A stretch of 25,584 bases of DNA from positions 1-25,584 of the IMG/VR virus record IMGVR_UViG_3300033233_000153, one strand, 5' to 3'. The translations under genes were made by a program, and so were the position numbers. How positions within the stretch are numbered: position 1 is the first letter of the stretch; each line of letters starts with the position of its first letter. The notes beneath the pieces are model-generated. The model made no database searches. It was not told the origin of the DNA and saw nothing but the letters and a program-made list of their open reading frames with translations. Shown here piece after piece: positions 17,370-25,584 of the stretch. The stretch is from a virus.

Positions 17370-19152
17370 CGATAATAGGGTCAGTTGTTAATCCTTCTAT
17401 ACCATAATTACTTCCTTCCGGAATTATTCTAAAAATATTATAATTATAAGGGTAATGGGTACCATTAATAAATGGGTAATTAACCCCAATACCATTATTA
17501 ATAAAACCATATTGGTATATATCTCTCCAAATAAATGAATCGGTTTTTTGCGAATAAAACGCATAGTCAGGGATACCCTCAGTTAATTGTTTACTACCCG
17601 TTTCAATATAATCAGAATAATCCCTAATCTTTATTGGGTAATGAGGTTGATAATAATACCCAAACATGTTTGAGGGTGATTGTTGTGGTTCTGTCACACT
17701 TAATACAAATGGGTTAAATCTGTACTTATGATATAATTTTGAGATAACTCTTTCTTTTTGTTCCGATTCATTCCACTCACACAAATCCCCATCTAAAATA
17801 TCATTTTGTTTTAACGATTCAATATAGGTAAATGGTATTGGCCCTGAATTAGGCCCTAAACCAGCACCAAGTGGTGTGTTATAAAAACCAACAGGAAATG
17901 TTGTGTCGGATAAACTGTTTAGGTTCTCCCACCAAGAACTAGGTTGATTGTTTGCGGGGTCAACCGGTAAATTAAATTCATAACCTTGTTTAAGTCCTAA
18001 ATAATCATTTGGATTTTTTTTAGTACCAAACATTAATCCAAAATAACCTTTCCAAATGACAGTGAAAAATAACTCACTTATAGGTCGTTTTTGATTATCT
18101 CTAATAGGATTAATATTTATGTCTTTATTAAAAGATAGTGTATATGATTGCGAGCCTTCTTTAGTTGAAACCCTAGCAACTCGATTTGGCGTAAATCCAC
18201 TACTTTCAAATTTCTTTTTATTACCAAAAATATTTTGGTCAAATCCTGCGTTAACTAATACCGCGTCTTGCGAGTTAGTTAATAATTTATGTCTTCTAAC
18301 ATAATATTGTGAGGTAGTATCATTAGGATTTTCAATATCAATAATTCTTTTAAAAAAACCTTTTTTATTATTAACAAAAACAGCACCAGTAAACCCAACG
18401 TTATATATATTGAATATGTATTCTTCACTCCCCGATTTTTGGTCTCCTAATGAATATACTTGAAATGTGTCAATTCCAATGTAACTGAAGTTAAGTTTTA
18501 CGTGCTCACCAATAGATAAACCATGTTTTACCGGACATCTAAATGACACTAAATTTTGTCCATTAAATGTTGTGTTATTAATTATAAATGGTATTCCTCC
18601 ACCAGAAATCCATTGTAATAATTGTCCACTTTTTTGGTCAATAGCCTCTAATCGTTTTGTAAAATCATTATCATAAGCATAACTAACAAAAAAATTCCAA
18701 TTATAACTTGAGGCACTTTTAGGTATAAAAGTAATATGATTATTGGGTGGTTGAGTATATCCTGGAACATTATAATCTGTACGAACAAAGTCAAACTCAT
18801 TATATTGTGGAAACCCTGACCAAAGAACAGTTTGTGGGTTATACCCACATTGTAGTTTAGCCGCCGCAACAGCGTTAACATAATATAAATTATTTTCTAA
18901 TGGTACGTAATTAGTTGACCCACTATAAGAATTGTTAAATAATAATGAGAACTTGCATGCAGGTCTAAATGTGTCGGATTTTTGTCTTTCATCATCAAAA
19001 ACTTGTTGTAAGTCAATATTAATATTCCTATCAAATTCAATATTCTCTTTATTAGTTTGAACTAAAGGTACATTAAACATTAGATTTGTGTCAGGTGCCG
19101 ACTTGTACCTTAATGACCCTAAAACTACTCGAGTATCTATTCTATTCCCCAT
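17356..19152 (-). CDS. Baseplate wedge-region structural protein (gp8 position)
   Basis: A 598-residue protein beginning MGNRIDTRVVLGSLRYKSAP. It is dominated by beta strands and aromatic/Pro loops, for example GIPFIINNTTFNGQNLVSFR and PVKHGLSIGEHVKLNFSYIG at about 185-230, the latter a fold with the look of a small beta barrel. The C-terminal third is Tyr/Pro-rich (SNMFGYYYQPHYPIKIRDY). No family is certain. By gene order it follows the gp6-like and giant gp7-position genes, where T4 has gp8, but I see no sequence evidence for gp8 homology. The start is one base after the giant gene's stop (TAATATG), and its end overlaps the following gene by 14 bases. Confidence 0.5.
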   Translation of the reverse strand: MGNRIDTRVVLGSLRYKSAPDTNLMFNVPLVQTNKENIEFDRNINIDLQQVFDDERQKSDTFRPACKFSLLFNNSYSGSTNYVPLENNLYYVNAVAAAKLQCGYNPQTVLWSGFPQYNEFDFVRTDYNVPGYTQPPNNHITFIPKSASSYNWNFFVSYAYDNDFTKRLEAIDQKSGQLLQWISGGGIPFIINNTTFNGQNLVSFRCPVKHGLSIGEHVKLNFSYIGIDTFQVYSLGDQKSGSEEYIFNIYNVGFTGAVFVNNKKGFFKRIIDIENPNDTTSQYYVRRHKLLTNSQDAVLVNAGFDQNIFGNKKKFESSGFTPNRVARVSTKEGSQSYTLSFNKDININPIRDNQKRPISELFFTVIWKGYFGLMFGTKKNPNDYLGLKQGYEFNLPVDPANNQPSSWWENLNSLSDTTFPVGFYNTPLGAGLGPNSGPIPFTYIESLKQNDILDGDLCEWNESEQKERVISKLYHKYRFNPFVLSVTEPQQSPSNMFGYYYQPHYPIKIRDYSDYIETGSKQLTEGIPDYAFYSQKTDSFIWRDIYQYGFINNGIGVNYPFINGTHYPYNYNIFRIIPEGSNYGIEGLTTDPIIDGCE

Positions 19153-19153
19153 A

Positions 19154-22100
19154 TTACGCAGTTATATTATTAGTATCGACCCATTTAATCACAAATCTAT
19201 CAAATGCGGTACCACCTCTCTTCAAACCAAAATAGAAATAGAAAGGAGCTCCTGTGTTTATTACTCTACCTTTAGGGGTGTTTTGGTCTTGAGTGATAAT
19301 ATCCGCACTATATATAAACCCTACTGCGGTAAATGCCCCTCCAACAAAATTTTGCGGAGTATCAATAAGATAAGTACCTGAACCACCCGCAACAGTACTT
19401 GGTAATGCTACAGTTAATTGACTTATTATCGTAGTATTTGGAATAATCCCTGCGGCACTTAATACAAACCCTTCTTGTAAAAGTTGTGGAATGGGAGAAT
19501 AAACTGTTAAAACATTACCAAAAATACTACAAACACCTGTAACGGTCCTTGCATCAACACTATATAGATAACCCTTAAAGTACTTAGTCATTGCGGTAGA
19601 ATTAGTTCTAAAATATCTTGACGCTGATTCTATTCTATCTAAACTTTGATATTTCTTAGTAAAGAAACTAGTTGTAGATAACGGGTCAGTCATCCACCCA
19701 TTAACTTGACTACCAAAAATACTATCGTTTGAACCAACTTTATTTGCCCTAACTTCCCATTGATAAAATGGAACGTCTTGGGAAGAAACTTCAATATTAC
19801 TAAACGCACACACATTAGTTGCCGGAACAGTATCGTCAATAATTGTCCTTTTTGGGCTAATTAAATCTCTTAGTCTTGTATCTGATTGGTAGAATATTCC
19901 AAATACTTGGTCATCATCCGAAAGCGTATTAATATAAATAGAATCTTGTCCAGGTCTGTCGGGGTAATTTGCCGATTGAAATGGTGCAACTCCAAGTTCT
20001 GAATTAATTGAAATCGACTGAGCGTAATCCCCATCAACCATATTTTTAACTCTACTAAAATATGAGAACACATTTCCTCCACCAATTAATAGTTGTAAGA
20101 AACTTGAATTAGCCAACCTAGTAATTACGAACAAATTTAATAATTCAGTAACATCTGAGAAAGTAGTTGATTTTAATTTATTAGCAACATATCCATCATA
20201 TTTATCTGACATTACAATATCTTGTAAATAATCATTTCTTGGGCCTAAATCCATAATGGTCGTTGGGTATAATAAATTATACATATTTCCACCATACCCC
20301 CCAAATAATGCCGAAGTAAAAGTATTTGGTGTTGCTCTATTTTGTCCAATAAAGTCAATTCGGTCCCATGGGCTACTTCTATAATAAAAATTGTTAGTAT
20401 TATTATGTAATATAACCACATCATCACAATAAGAATATCTTGCTTGATTTGGATTTGGTGATGATGGAGATGTAAATGTGACATCATTATTAAAATTAAA
20501 TGCGTATAAAGTACCATTAATCCAATTATTTGTGAACAGATGCCCCCACACGTTTCGACATGCGGCAAATGTTATTAATAAACGACTAACCCACTCGGTT
20601 AATAATTTAAAGTCTGAGACTAATGATAAAAAAATTGTAGTTATAAAAGTATAACATCCCTTCGTCACCAGTTTCTTGTTCCAAAAGGTATACCCACAAG
20701 GCCCTGTATAATCAACAACTAACTCACCATTAACCTCTTTATAACAGTCTAAATTAATCATCGCCCCACAGTTGAATGAGTCAATAACAGAACTAATAAT
20801 TTGAGGTTCCGTCTCACCATCACTTAATGAGTCCGCAGTATTACCCGTTATACTTCCCGATTGTCCACCACCAACACCTTGAGCTTGCACTGAAGTACCA
20901 TCATCACTAATCGAATATACTGAGAAATTAACATTGGTATGTAATGCAAAACTATTATTTAAATTATTTTGTAATGTAGTAGATGTAGGTAATCTATCTG
21001 ACCTCATTATTATTTTTCGACTACCACCCAAATTATATGACATGTTAGCAATAGGGTATTTTGGTGCATAATAATATGATTTATAGTCGTAGGTTCCAGC
21101 CATAGTTGTCGTTACGTTAAGTGCACATACAAAAGTTTGACAATACATTCCAGACCCTCCTTCAATAATTTCATTATCGTAATATCCACGACTTACAGTG
21201 TTGGGATAATTAATGTTGGGGGGATAATAAGGGTTTATGGGTGCGAGGTAGTTATGTGTATTTGAGTCTACTAAACCTGGTTGTGAATTAAATTCTCTAG
21301 CAAAGTAATTAATGTTACCATCAACATTAACACCGTAAGTTATATCAGAATTAAATCCAGTATCTAAATTAGGAGTACCAACTTGAGGTGTGAACGACAT
21401 ACTACCATTATCTAATGAAGAATAGTAAGTTTGTAAATTAGAATTAAATCCACTAAAAGCCGCGGGGCCAGTCGGACTCGGTTGATAATGGAAGGAATCA
21501 AAATATAATTTTTGACCACTATAAGTATCGGTATCAAAATTATTTGTTAAATTATGTCTAACATTTTTAAAACCAGGTTTAATTGGTTGATTTAAATGAT
21601 ATTTAGGTGCCCCACCAACACCACTAGTCACTTTTACTCGACCAGTAAAACCGTAGGTATTATAAGTCACAACATCACCATACAAAACACTGAGGTCGTA
21701 TTCACAATTACTTCTTGTAGAATACGGGTCAACCCCTCTAACTAAAAAAACAACAATTTGTTCATTAAATTGAGGGAAATAAGTACTAGGTTTTAATATT
21801 TGAAATGCGGTGGGATAATTAATATTTAACTCATTTATCCAATAAAATGAACTAAAAGTTTTACCAAAAATTCTATTGAATTTCATATGGTTATCAATAA
21901 ATCTATTTACTAAACCATGATAAGTACCAAAACTTCCTGGTTGGTTACATATTGTCAAATAGTCGGAATAAGTCTGTGCGGTAATTACTTGGAAATACTC
22001 AACATCCATTGGGAATTTTGCGTACTGTGCATCATTATCAGCTTGTTGACTAGTATATGTTTTAGTCAATGCAGGACCATTACCGTTTGTATAATCGGCA

Positions 22101-24628
22101 TATTGGACTGTAATATTACCAACATTTGAAGTACTACCTGGTTTATTATTAACCGTAGTACCTGTACTACTCGTAGTACCATAATCATTAATAGACGTAA
22201 ACCCTGTCATATTAGGGTCAGTAGAGTTTGCAGGGTCTTGAAAAGTTATTAAATTACCAGGTAGAAAAGTTTCCGCCGCGCTAGGGTCTACCATAAGTAC
22301 GATAACATTATCTTGGTGAGTAACACCAATATCGTTAGGATTAAATGAAACGTTAATTATATTAACGCCGCCGCCAGGATTATTATTAATGTCGTTTCTG
22401 AAAAACTTTGCTTTAGTATTAAATAAATTTAATCTTTCCGACTGAGTTAAACTTGTTGTAAACGCATAATCATTACCTTGATTACCCTGACCACCCGACA
22501 CTGATATAAGTTTTGGTGCACGTGTTTGAGGTGTTAATGGGTTATTTGCTTGGTTAGCATTACCTAATGATGTCCCCGCAAATAAACTTTCATAAACAAG
22601 GTTATCCGTATTATATGGTGAGGCCGCGTTATAATTTGTTGCAAGTTCAAAGGGAGTTAAAACCGCATTAGCACCAGCTTCTTGAGCGGTTTGTGCAACA
22701 GTGGCCACCGCATCTGGATAATCCGCATTGTCAATTACGATTGCGTCTCCATCAGTACATTGACAGAATTCACAGTCGGGATATGATAAATTAGGGAGTC
22801 TTAAATTAGTAAATTTTTTATATAAATTTAACAGGAGGTTAACCGTTTCCTTAATATCGTTAACATCAGGACAATCCAAGTAAGGAATACTAACAAAAGG
22901 AATTCCGTTAAGCGCCCATATAATCGCATTAATAAGTGTACAGACAGTAATAACAACAAGATAGACAACTATCGCGATGATTGCTAATATAGGGCCAATA
23001 AGCATTAAAAAAAAAGCTAAAATGTGTACTATTAGTAATAACACATATAATATCGGTCTAAAAACAAACATCATTATCGTAAATAGGAGATAAATTAAAT
23101 CAAATCTATATACCGCATCATTTGTTGGAAACTTATTATTGTCGCTAGAACATTTAACATCACTATCTAAAATATCTTTTATCGCAATAATTCTCCAGTT
23201 ACCATACCCATTTCTATATTGAGTAATTAATTGTGATACAGTATAAACCTTATTGTATTGAAACTCGTAAAATTTGTCTTCACACCTAATCGCTTCATCA
23301 ATCATCTGATTACCCATGGATGTCCCCGTTAATCCATAATCTGCCCAATCTAAACTGAACGCGTATGACCTTTGTGCCGCGTCTCGATTTAAGGCAGTTG
23401 CGGTATTATTAGTAAGTGGGTCTACGTTAATATTTCCAATTTTTTTCCACCCGTACTCTTTAATATTTGGAACTAAAAAATACCCCCTTTTAATAGGGTC
23501 AGCAGAAACTGATGGTGATTGGTTCCATTTAACTTTAAATCGATACCTACCTTTTGTTGGGATACCATTTTTTGGGTCGTCTGAAATAACTTGTTCACCA
23601 AACTCATTAGTGATAACATAATCCAAGTTCATCGGCAAATCCACAAGCCAAGTACCATTTTCATCAATAACTTGTCCCCCTGATTCCAAATCAATTGTTT
23701 CTAATATAGGTCGTCCGTTAGAATCTTGAGCAATTGTGTGTCTAATTGCTAATATCTCACCAGGCCCCGCAACTAAAGAACAAAGTGCCCCTGAGGTTAA
23801 GGTTGGTTTACAACTCTTCTTAACATACTGTTCTTCTATAGATGATACTAAAGAACCCATAAAAATCGCGGTAGGTGTAATGTTAATATTAAATTCTGCG
23901 GATAAATCAAAATCAGTTCTTGTAATACCTAAATTACAAATTTCAGGTTGACCCCATAATGGTTCAACTTCAAGGTTTCTAACGAAAGTAATGATTTGAG
24001 GTAATTCTCGTAAATTTGTAGATGATTTAAAGTTTGTTCCAGAAACTTGTGATTCTGTAGTAATCCCCATTCTAATTAAATCTTGTGGTGCTAAAGAGAA
24101 CTCACCAATATCTGAAAGGTCAAGGTCAACAACAACCGTTTGAGCCCCTACAGGTACCCCAAATATCATATAATCCCCACTATCATTAGTTATCGCATTA
24201 TACTTATAGTACTTGTCGTAAACTTCAATAAGAGTTGGGTTGATTAACACATCTTCTCTTGTAAAGAAGGTCCCCGTAGGATTATGGCCTGGATGTTGTT
24301 GTTTATAAGGTAATAGATTATATCTATACCCATCTTCATTTAAATCTGATAAAGTTTTGTAAGGATATAACTCTGAAATAACAGGGTCGTTTTCGTCCAT
24401 ACTGTCCAAAGGTATGAAAACAGATACTTTTGCGTTAGGAATACCAAAACCATTATTAATACTAACTCTACCAACAATAACTCCATAGTCGGAACACTGT
24501 CTTGTGTAAATTTGGCTTTGTAATATTTTTAGAGAAAGAATCTCTAAATATTCAAACTCTTGGTCAATTAAAATCTTAATTGAACTATCAACACCAGGTT
24601 TGGTTCTTATTCTATACGAGTTGGACAT
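19154..24628 (-). CDS. Giant baseplate-region protein with membrane-like segment (gp7 position)
   Basis: An 1824-residue protein, the largest here, directly after the gp6-like gene. Residues about 47-170 form a carboxypeptidase-regulatory-like beta sandwich (GVIVGRVSINNGFGIPNAKV ... SGDYMIFGVPVGAQTVVVDL). Residues about 510-575 are strongly hydrophobic (LLFTIMMFVFRPILYVLLLI and onward), enough for two or three membrane helices, followed near 620 by a CEFCQC cluster. A second hydrophobic stretch lies near 1323-1355 (CYTFITTIFLSLVSDF). The C-terminus has FYFYFGLKRGGTAFDRFVIK, which looks conserved. Much of the rest is Asn/Tyr/Pro-rich beta structure. In T4 this position is held by the wedge protein gp7 (about 1030 residues). 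Homology is not shown by sequence, and the membrane-like segment is not a known wedge feature. Virion structural role is inferred from synteny. Confidence 0.6.
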   Translation of the reverse strand: MSNSYRIRTKPGVDSSIKILIDQEFEYLEILSLKILQSQIYTRQCSDYGVIVGRVSINNGFGIPNAKVSVFIPLDSMDENDPVISELYPYKTLSDLNEDGYRYNLLPYKQQHPGHNPTGTFFTREDVLINPTLIEVYDKYYKYNAITNDSGDYMIFGVPVGAQTVVVDLDLSDIGEFSLAPQDLIRMGITTESQVSGTNFKSSTNLRELPQIITFVRNLEVEPLWGQPEICNLGITRTDFDLSAEFNINITPTAIFMGSLVSSIEEQYVKKSCKPTLTSGALCSLVAGPGEILAIRHTIAQDSNGRPILETIDLESGGQVIDENGTWLVDLPMNLDYVITNEFGEQVISDDPKNGIPTKGRYRFKVKWNQSPSVSADPIKRGYFLVPNIKEYGWKKIGNINVDPLTNNTATALNRDAAQRSYAFSLDWADYGLTGTSMGNQMIDEAIRCEDKFYEFQYNKVYTVSQLITQYRNGYGNWRIIAIKDILDSDVKCSSDNNKFPTNDAVYRFDLIYLLFTIMMFVFRPILYVLLLIVHILAFFLMLIGPILAIIAIVVYLVVITVCTLINAIIWALNGIPFVSIPYLDCPDVNDIKETVNLLLNLYKKFTNLRLPNLSYPDCEFCQCTDGDAIVIDNADYPDAVATVAQTAQEAGANAVLTPFELATNYNAASPYNTDNLVYESLFAGTSLGNANQANNPLTPQTRAPKLISVSGGQGNQGNDYAFTTSLTQSERLNLFNTKAKFFRNDINNNPGGGVNIINVSFNPNDIGVTHQDNVIVLMVDPSAAETFLPGNLITFQDPANSTDPNMTGFTSINDYGTTSSTGTTVNNKPGSTSNVGNITVQYADYTNGNGPALTKTYTSQQADNDAQYAKFPMDVEYFQVITAQTYSDYLTICNQPGSFGTYHGLVNRFIDNHMKFNRIFGKTFSSFYWINELNINYPTAFQILKPSTYFPQFNEQIVVFLVRGVDPYSTRSNCEYDLSVLYGDVVTYNTYGFTGRVKVTSGVGGAPKYHLNQPIKPGFKNVRHNLTNNFDTDTYSGQKLYFDSFHYQPSPTGPAAFSGFNSNLQTYYSSLDNGSMSFTPQVGTPNLDTGFNSDITYGVNVDGNINYFAREFNSQPGLVDSNTHNYLAPINPYYPPNINYPNTVSRGYYDNEIIEGGSGMYCQTFVCALNVTTTMAGTYDYKSYYYAPKYPIANMSYNLGGSRKIIMRSDRLPTSTTLQNNLNNSFALHTNVNFSVYSISDDGTSVQAQGVGGGQSGSITGNTADSLSDGETEPQIISSVIDSFNCGAMINLDCYKEVNGELVVDYTGPCGYTFWNKKLVTKGCYTFITTIFLSLVSDFKLLTEWVSRLLITFAACRNVWGHLFTNNWINGTLYAFNFNNDVTFTSPSSPNPNQARYSYCDDVVILHNNTNNFYYRSSPWDRIDFIGQNRATPNTFTSALFGGYGGNMYNLLYPTTIMDLGPRNDYLQDIVMSDKYDGYVANKLKSTTFSDVTELLNLFVITRLANSSFLQLLIGGGNVFSYFSRVKNMVDGDYAQSISINSELGVAPFQSANYPDRPGQDSIYINTLSDDDQVFGIFYQSDTRLRDLISPKRTIIDDTVPATNVCAFSNIEVSSQDVPFYQWEVRANKVGSNDSIFGSQVNGWMTDPLSTTSFFTKKYQSLDRIESASRYFRTNSTAMTKYFKGYLYSVDARTVTGVCSIFGNVLTVYSPIPQLLQEGFVLSAAGIIPNTTIISQLTVALPSTVAGGSGTYLIDTPQNFVGGAFTAVGFIYSADIITQDQNTPKGRVINTGAPFYFYFGLKRGGTAFDRFVIKWVDTNNITA

Positions 24629-24651
24629 ATTGGTCTTTTTTTGATAAATAG

Positions 24652-24663
24652 TTTATATACTAT
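24652..24663 (-). promoter_or_regulatory. Late-promoter-like motif variant ATAGTATATAAA
   Basis: On the minus strand this lies 23 bases before the ATG of the giant baseplate gene. It differs from the 12-mer at 6805 and 7865 only in the last part (TATAAA in place of TAAATA). It occupies the only sizeable gap in the right half of the cluster, where a promoter is expected. Confidence 0.4.
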
Positions 24664-24702
24664 TTTCAAATGATAATTCATTTATTTTGAAAATAAATTA
24701 TC
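24661..24702. repeat. AT-rich inverted repeats between gp6-like and giant genes
   Basis: A perfect 10-bp inverted repeat, TATTTTCAAA (24661-24670) against TTTGAAAATA (24686-24695), has a 15-base loop. An overlapping alternative hairpin is ATTTATTTT/AAAATAAAT (24680-24688 and 24690-24698). No U-run follows on either strand, so it is not a standard terminator; it could modulate read-through or mark an operator next to the promoter-like motif. Confidence 0.5.
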
Positions 24703-25567
24703 AAGAAAAATTAACCGTTTTTAGATTTTTGACTCTGATGTTGATATCTTTGTTAGGATATCGGATTTGATAGGTCTGACTTGGTTCGGCAAAAATAGTA
24801 TCGTCAACTAAACCAATCTGTTTCGTATTAGTATCAATATAAGATTGTGATGTTTGTGATGAAGAATATTGACCACCAACCTTGTTAAAAAATAACATAT
24901 CAGAAACCGCAATAACCCCGTTTTCACTTTGGACTAATCTTCTAAGGTCGGACACATACACATTTTCCCCCATCTGTCTGTTACCAGGACTAAAGAACTC
25001 AGATACAATAGTAATTATTTGAGAAATAACCGCTCCTTGGTTTTGACTATTATCTAATACCACATCAATAGTAACACCTAAATCAACAACATTAGCACTT
25101 TGAATAGAAATGTAATCATTAATCATTCTATAGTTTGATAGGTAGTTAGCAACGTTATTTTTTAATGTGTTTGACACAATTTCAGTTAAATTACCAGATT
25201 CGTCATAAGATAACATCTGAATTTTAATTTTATTATTTTCTTCGGTAATCGCAACTTTAGCAGGTGCCCCAAATTGTGACGGCATTGTTCTAATTATAGA
25301 ATCGTAGTCATTAACCGTTACGGCTCTATTTTGAGCGGCAAAGTTAAATGCCACTAAGTTTCTAACTTCTTCTGTTGTTGGGTAATTTGCCCCACCAATT
25401 GCAGCAACAACGTTAGTACAACGTAATGAATTAACAACACTTGTATTAACTGATTCTGACGGACCATTAACAAAGAATGAAACTGTACCTATTTGATTAA
25501 TAATATTAACACCTAAATTAGTTCCTGTTCCACCACCAACTCGGTATTGTACAAATAAGGTACAGTT
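24701..25567 (-). CDS. Baseplate wedge protein, gp6/Baseplate_J-like (5' partial)
   Basis: The frame is open from 25567 to the TGA at 24701 (288 residues). GTG at 25354 could be mistaken for a start, but conserved-looking sequence continues upstream of it (VQYRVGGGTGTNLG, SVNTSVVNSLRC, AAIGGANYPTTEEVRNLVAF). The segment NFAAQNRAVTVNDYDSIIRT, followed by a hydrophobic strand and helix pattern, is the hallmark of the gp6/P2 gpJ baseplate family: an AVT..DY core, then mixed alpha/beta repeats (VDLGVTIDVVLDNSQ, VYVSDLRRLVQSENGVIAV). These proteins form the inner ring that triggers sheath contraction. The N-terminal half is missing: the frame meets TGA at 25568-25570 inside an inverted repeat that looks like an artefact. 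The real gene should extend past the window. Confidence 0.7.
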   Translation of the reverse strand, partial: NCTLFVQYRVGGGTGTNLGVNIINQIGTVSFFVNGPSESVNTSVVNSLRCTNVVAAIGGANYPTTEEVRNLVAFNFAAQNRAVTVNDYDSIIRTMPSQFGAPAKVAITEENNKIKIQMLSYDESGNLTEIVSNTLKNNVANYLSNYRMINDYISIQSANVVDLGVTIDVVLDNSQNQGAVISQIITIVSEFFSPGNRQMGENVYVSDLRRLVQSENGVIAVSDMLFFNKVGGQYSSSQTSQSYIDTNTKQIGLVDDTIFAEPSQTYQIRYPNKDINIRVKNLKTVNFS

Positions 25568-25584
25568 TCATTCTTTGTTAATGG
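25464..25584. repeat. Fold-back inverted repeat at the right edge
   Basis: The final 27 bases (25558-25584) are the exact reverse complement of 25464-25490. Allowing one extra base, the match continues to 25495 and 25552, leaving a loop of about 56 bases. The right arm repeats the gp6-like coding sequence for TVSFFVNG on the wrong strand and introduces a stop into the frame. This is best explained as a sequencing or assembly fold-back at a contig end. Confidence 0.85.

Noticed and set aside
24701-25354. gp6-like gene starting at GTG 25354
   Set aside because: Family-like sequence continues in frame upstream of the GTG, so the start is artificial.

Overview
The window is AT-rich and reads as part of the virion-structure region of a large contractile-tailed bacteriophage (Caudoviricetes, T4-like baseplate plan), very probably an uncultured phage of a Bacteroidetes host. 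The host inference rests on SprB-type adhesin repeats (the family named after the Flavobacterium gliding adhesin), the absence of clear Shine-Dalgarno sequences at most starts, and very AT-rich codons. I see no tRNA, rRNA, CRISPR array or insertion sequence, and no gene-free stretch longer than about 300 bases.

Layout, read in the direction of transcription of the main (minus) strand, right to left. At 25567-24701 is the C-terminal part of a gp6/Baseplate_J-like wedge protein. At 24628-15374 are four tightly packed genes: a 1824-residue protein in the gp7 position, then proteins of 598, 271 and 392 residues, the last with a PKD-like domain. At 15292-8074 are three genes joined by TAATG stop/start overlaps: a 302-residue protein, a 1006-residue tail-I-like protein and a 1096-residue SprB-repeat adhesin. 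Next come a small plus-strand gene (7866-8042), a DxD glycosyltransferase (6817-7794), a second SprB-repeat protein (5402-6790), an 810-residue fibre/collar-like protein (2940-5372) and a RuvC/RNase H-fold resolvase (2291-2893). The resolvase gene ends at a hairpin-plus-U terminator.

Converging on that terminator from the left is a plus-strand gene open from the window edge to 2213. Its first ~200 codons are almost pure Thr/Pro/Asn/Glu repeat, followed by Cys-containing domains separated by more PT linkers. An ATG-only search would start it at 1203, but the frame is open throughout.

Working picture (inference): the right half builds the baseplate and tail end, and the left half supplies modular host-recognition fibres made of Ig-like SprB modules, Cys-containing domains and mucin-like PT or poly-Thr linkers. 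A glycosyltransferase sits among them and may decorate these linkers or the host surface. The same linker vocabulary recurs in four separate genes, and one linker carries a near-identical 102-bp tandem duplication, suggesting repeat-driven fibre variation. The last ~120 bases at the right edge contain a fold-back inverted repeat that breaks the gp6 frame, which looks like a contig-end artefact.
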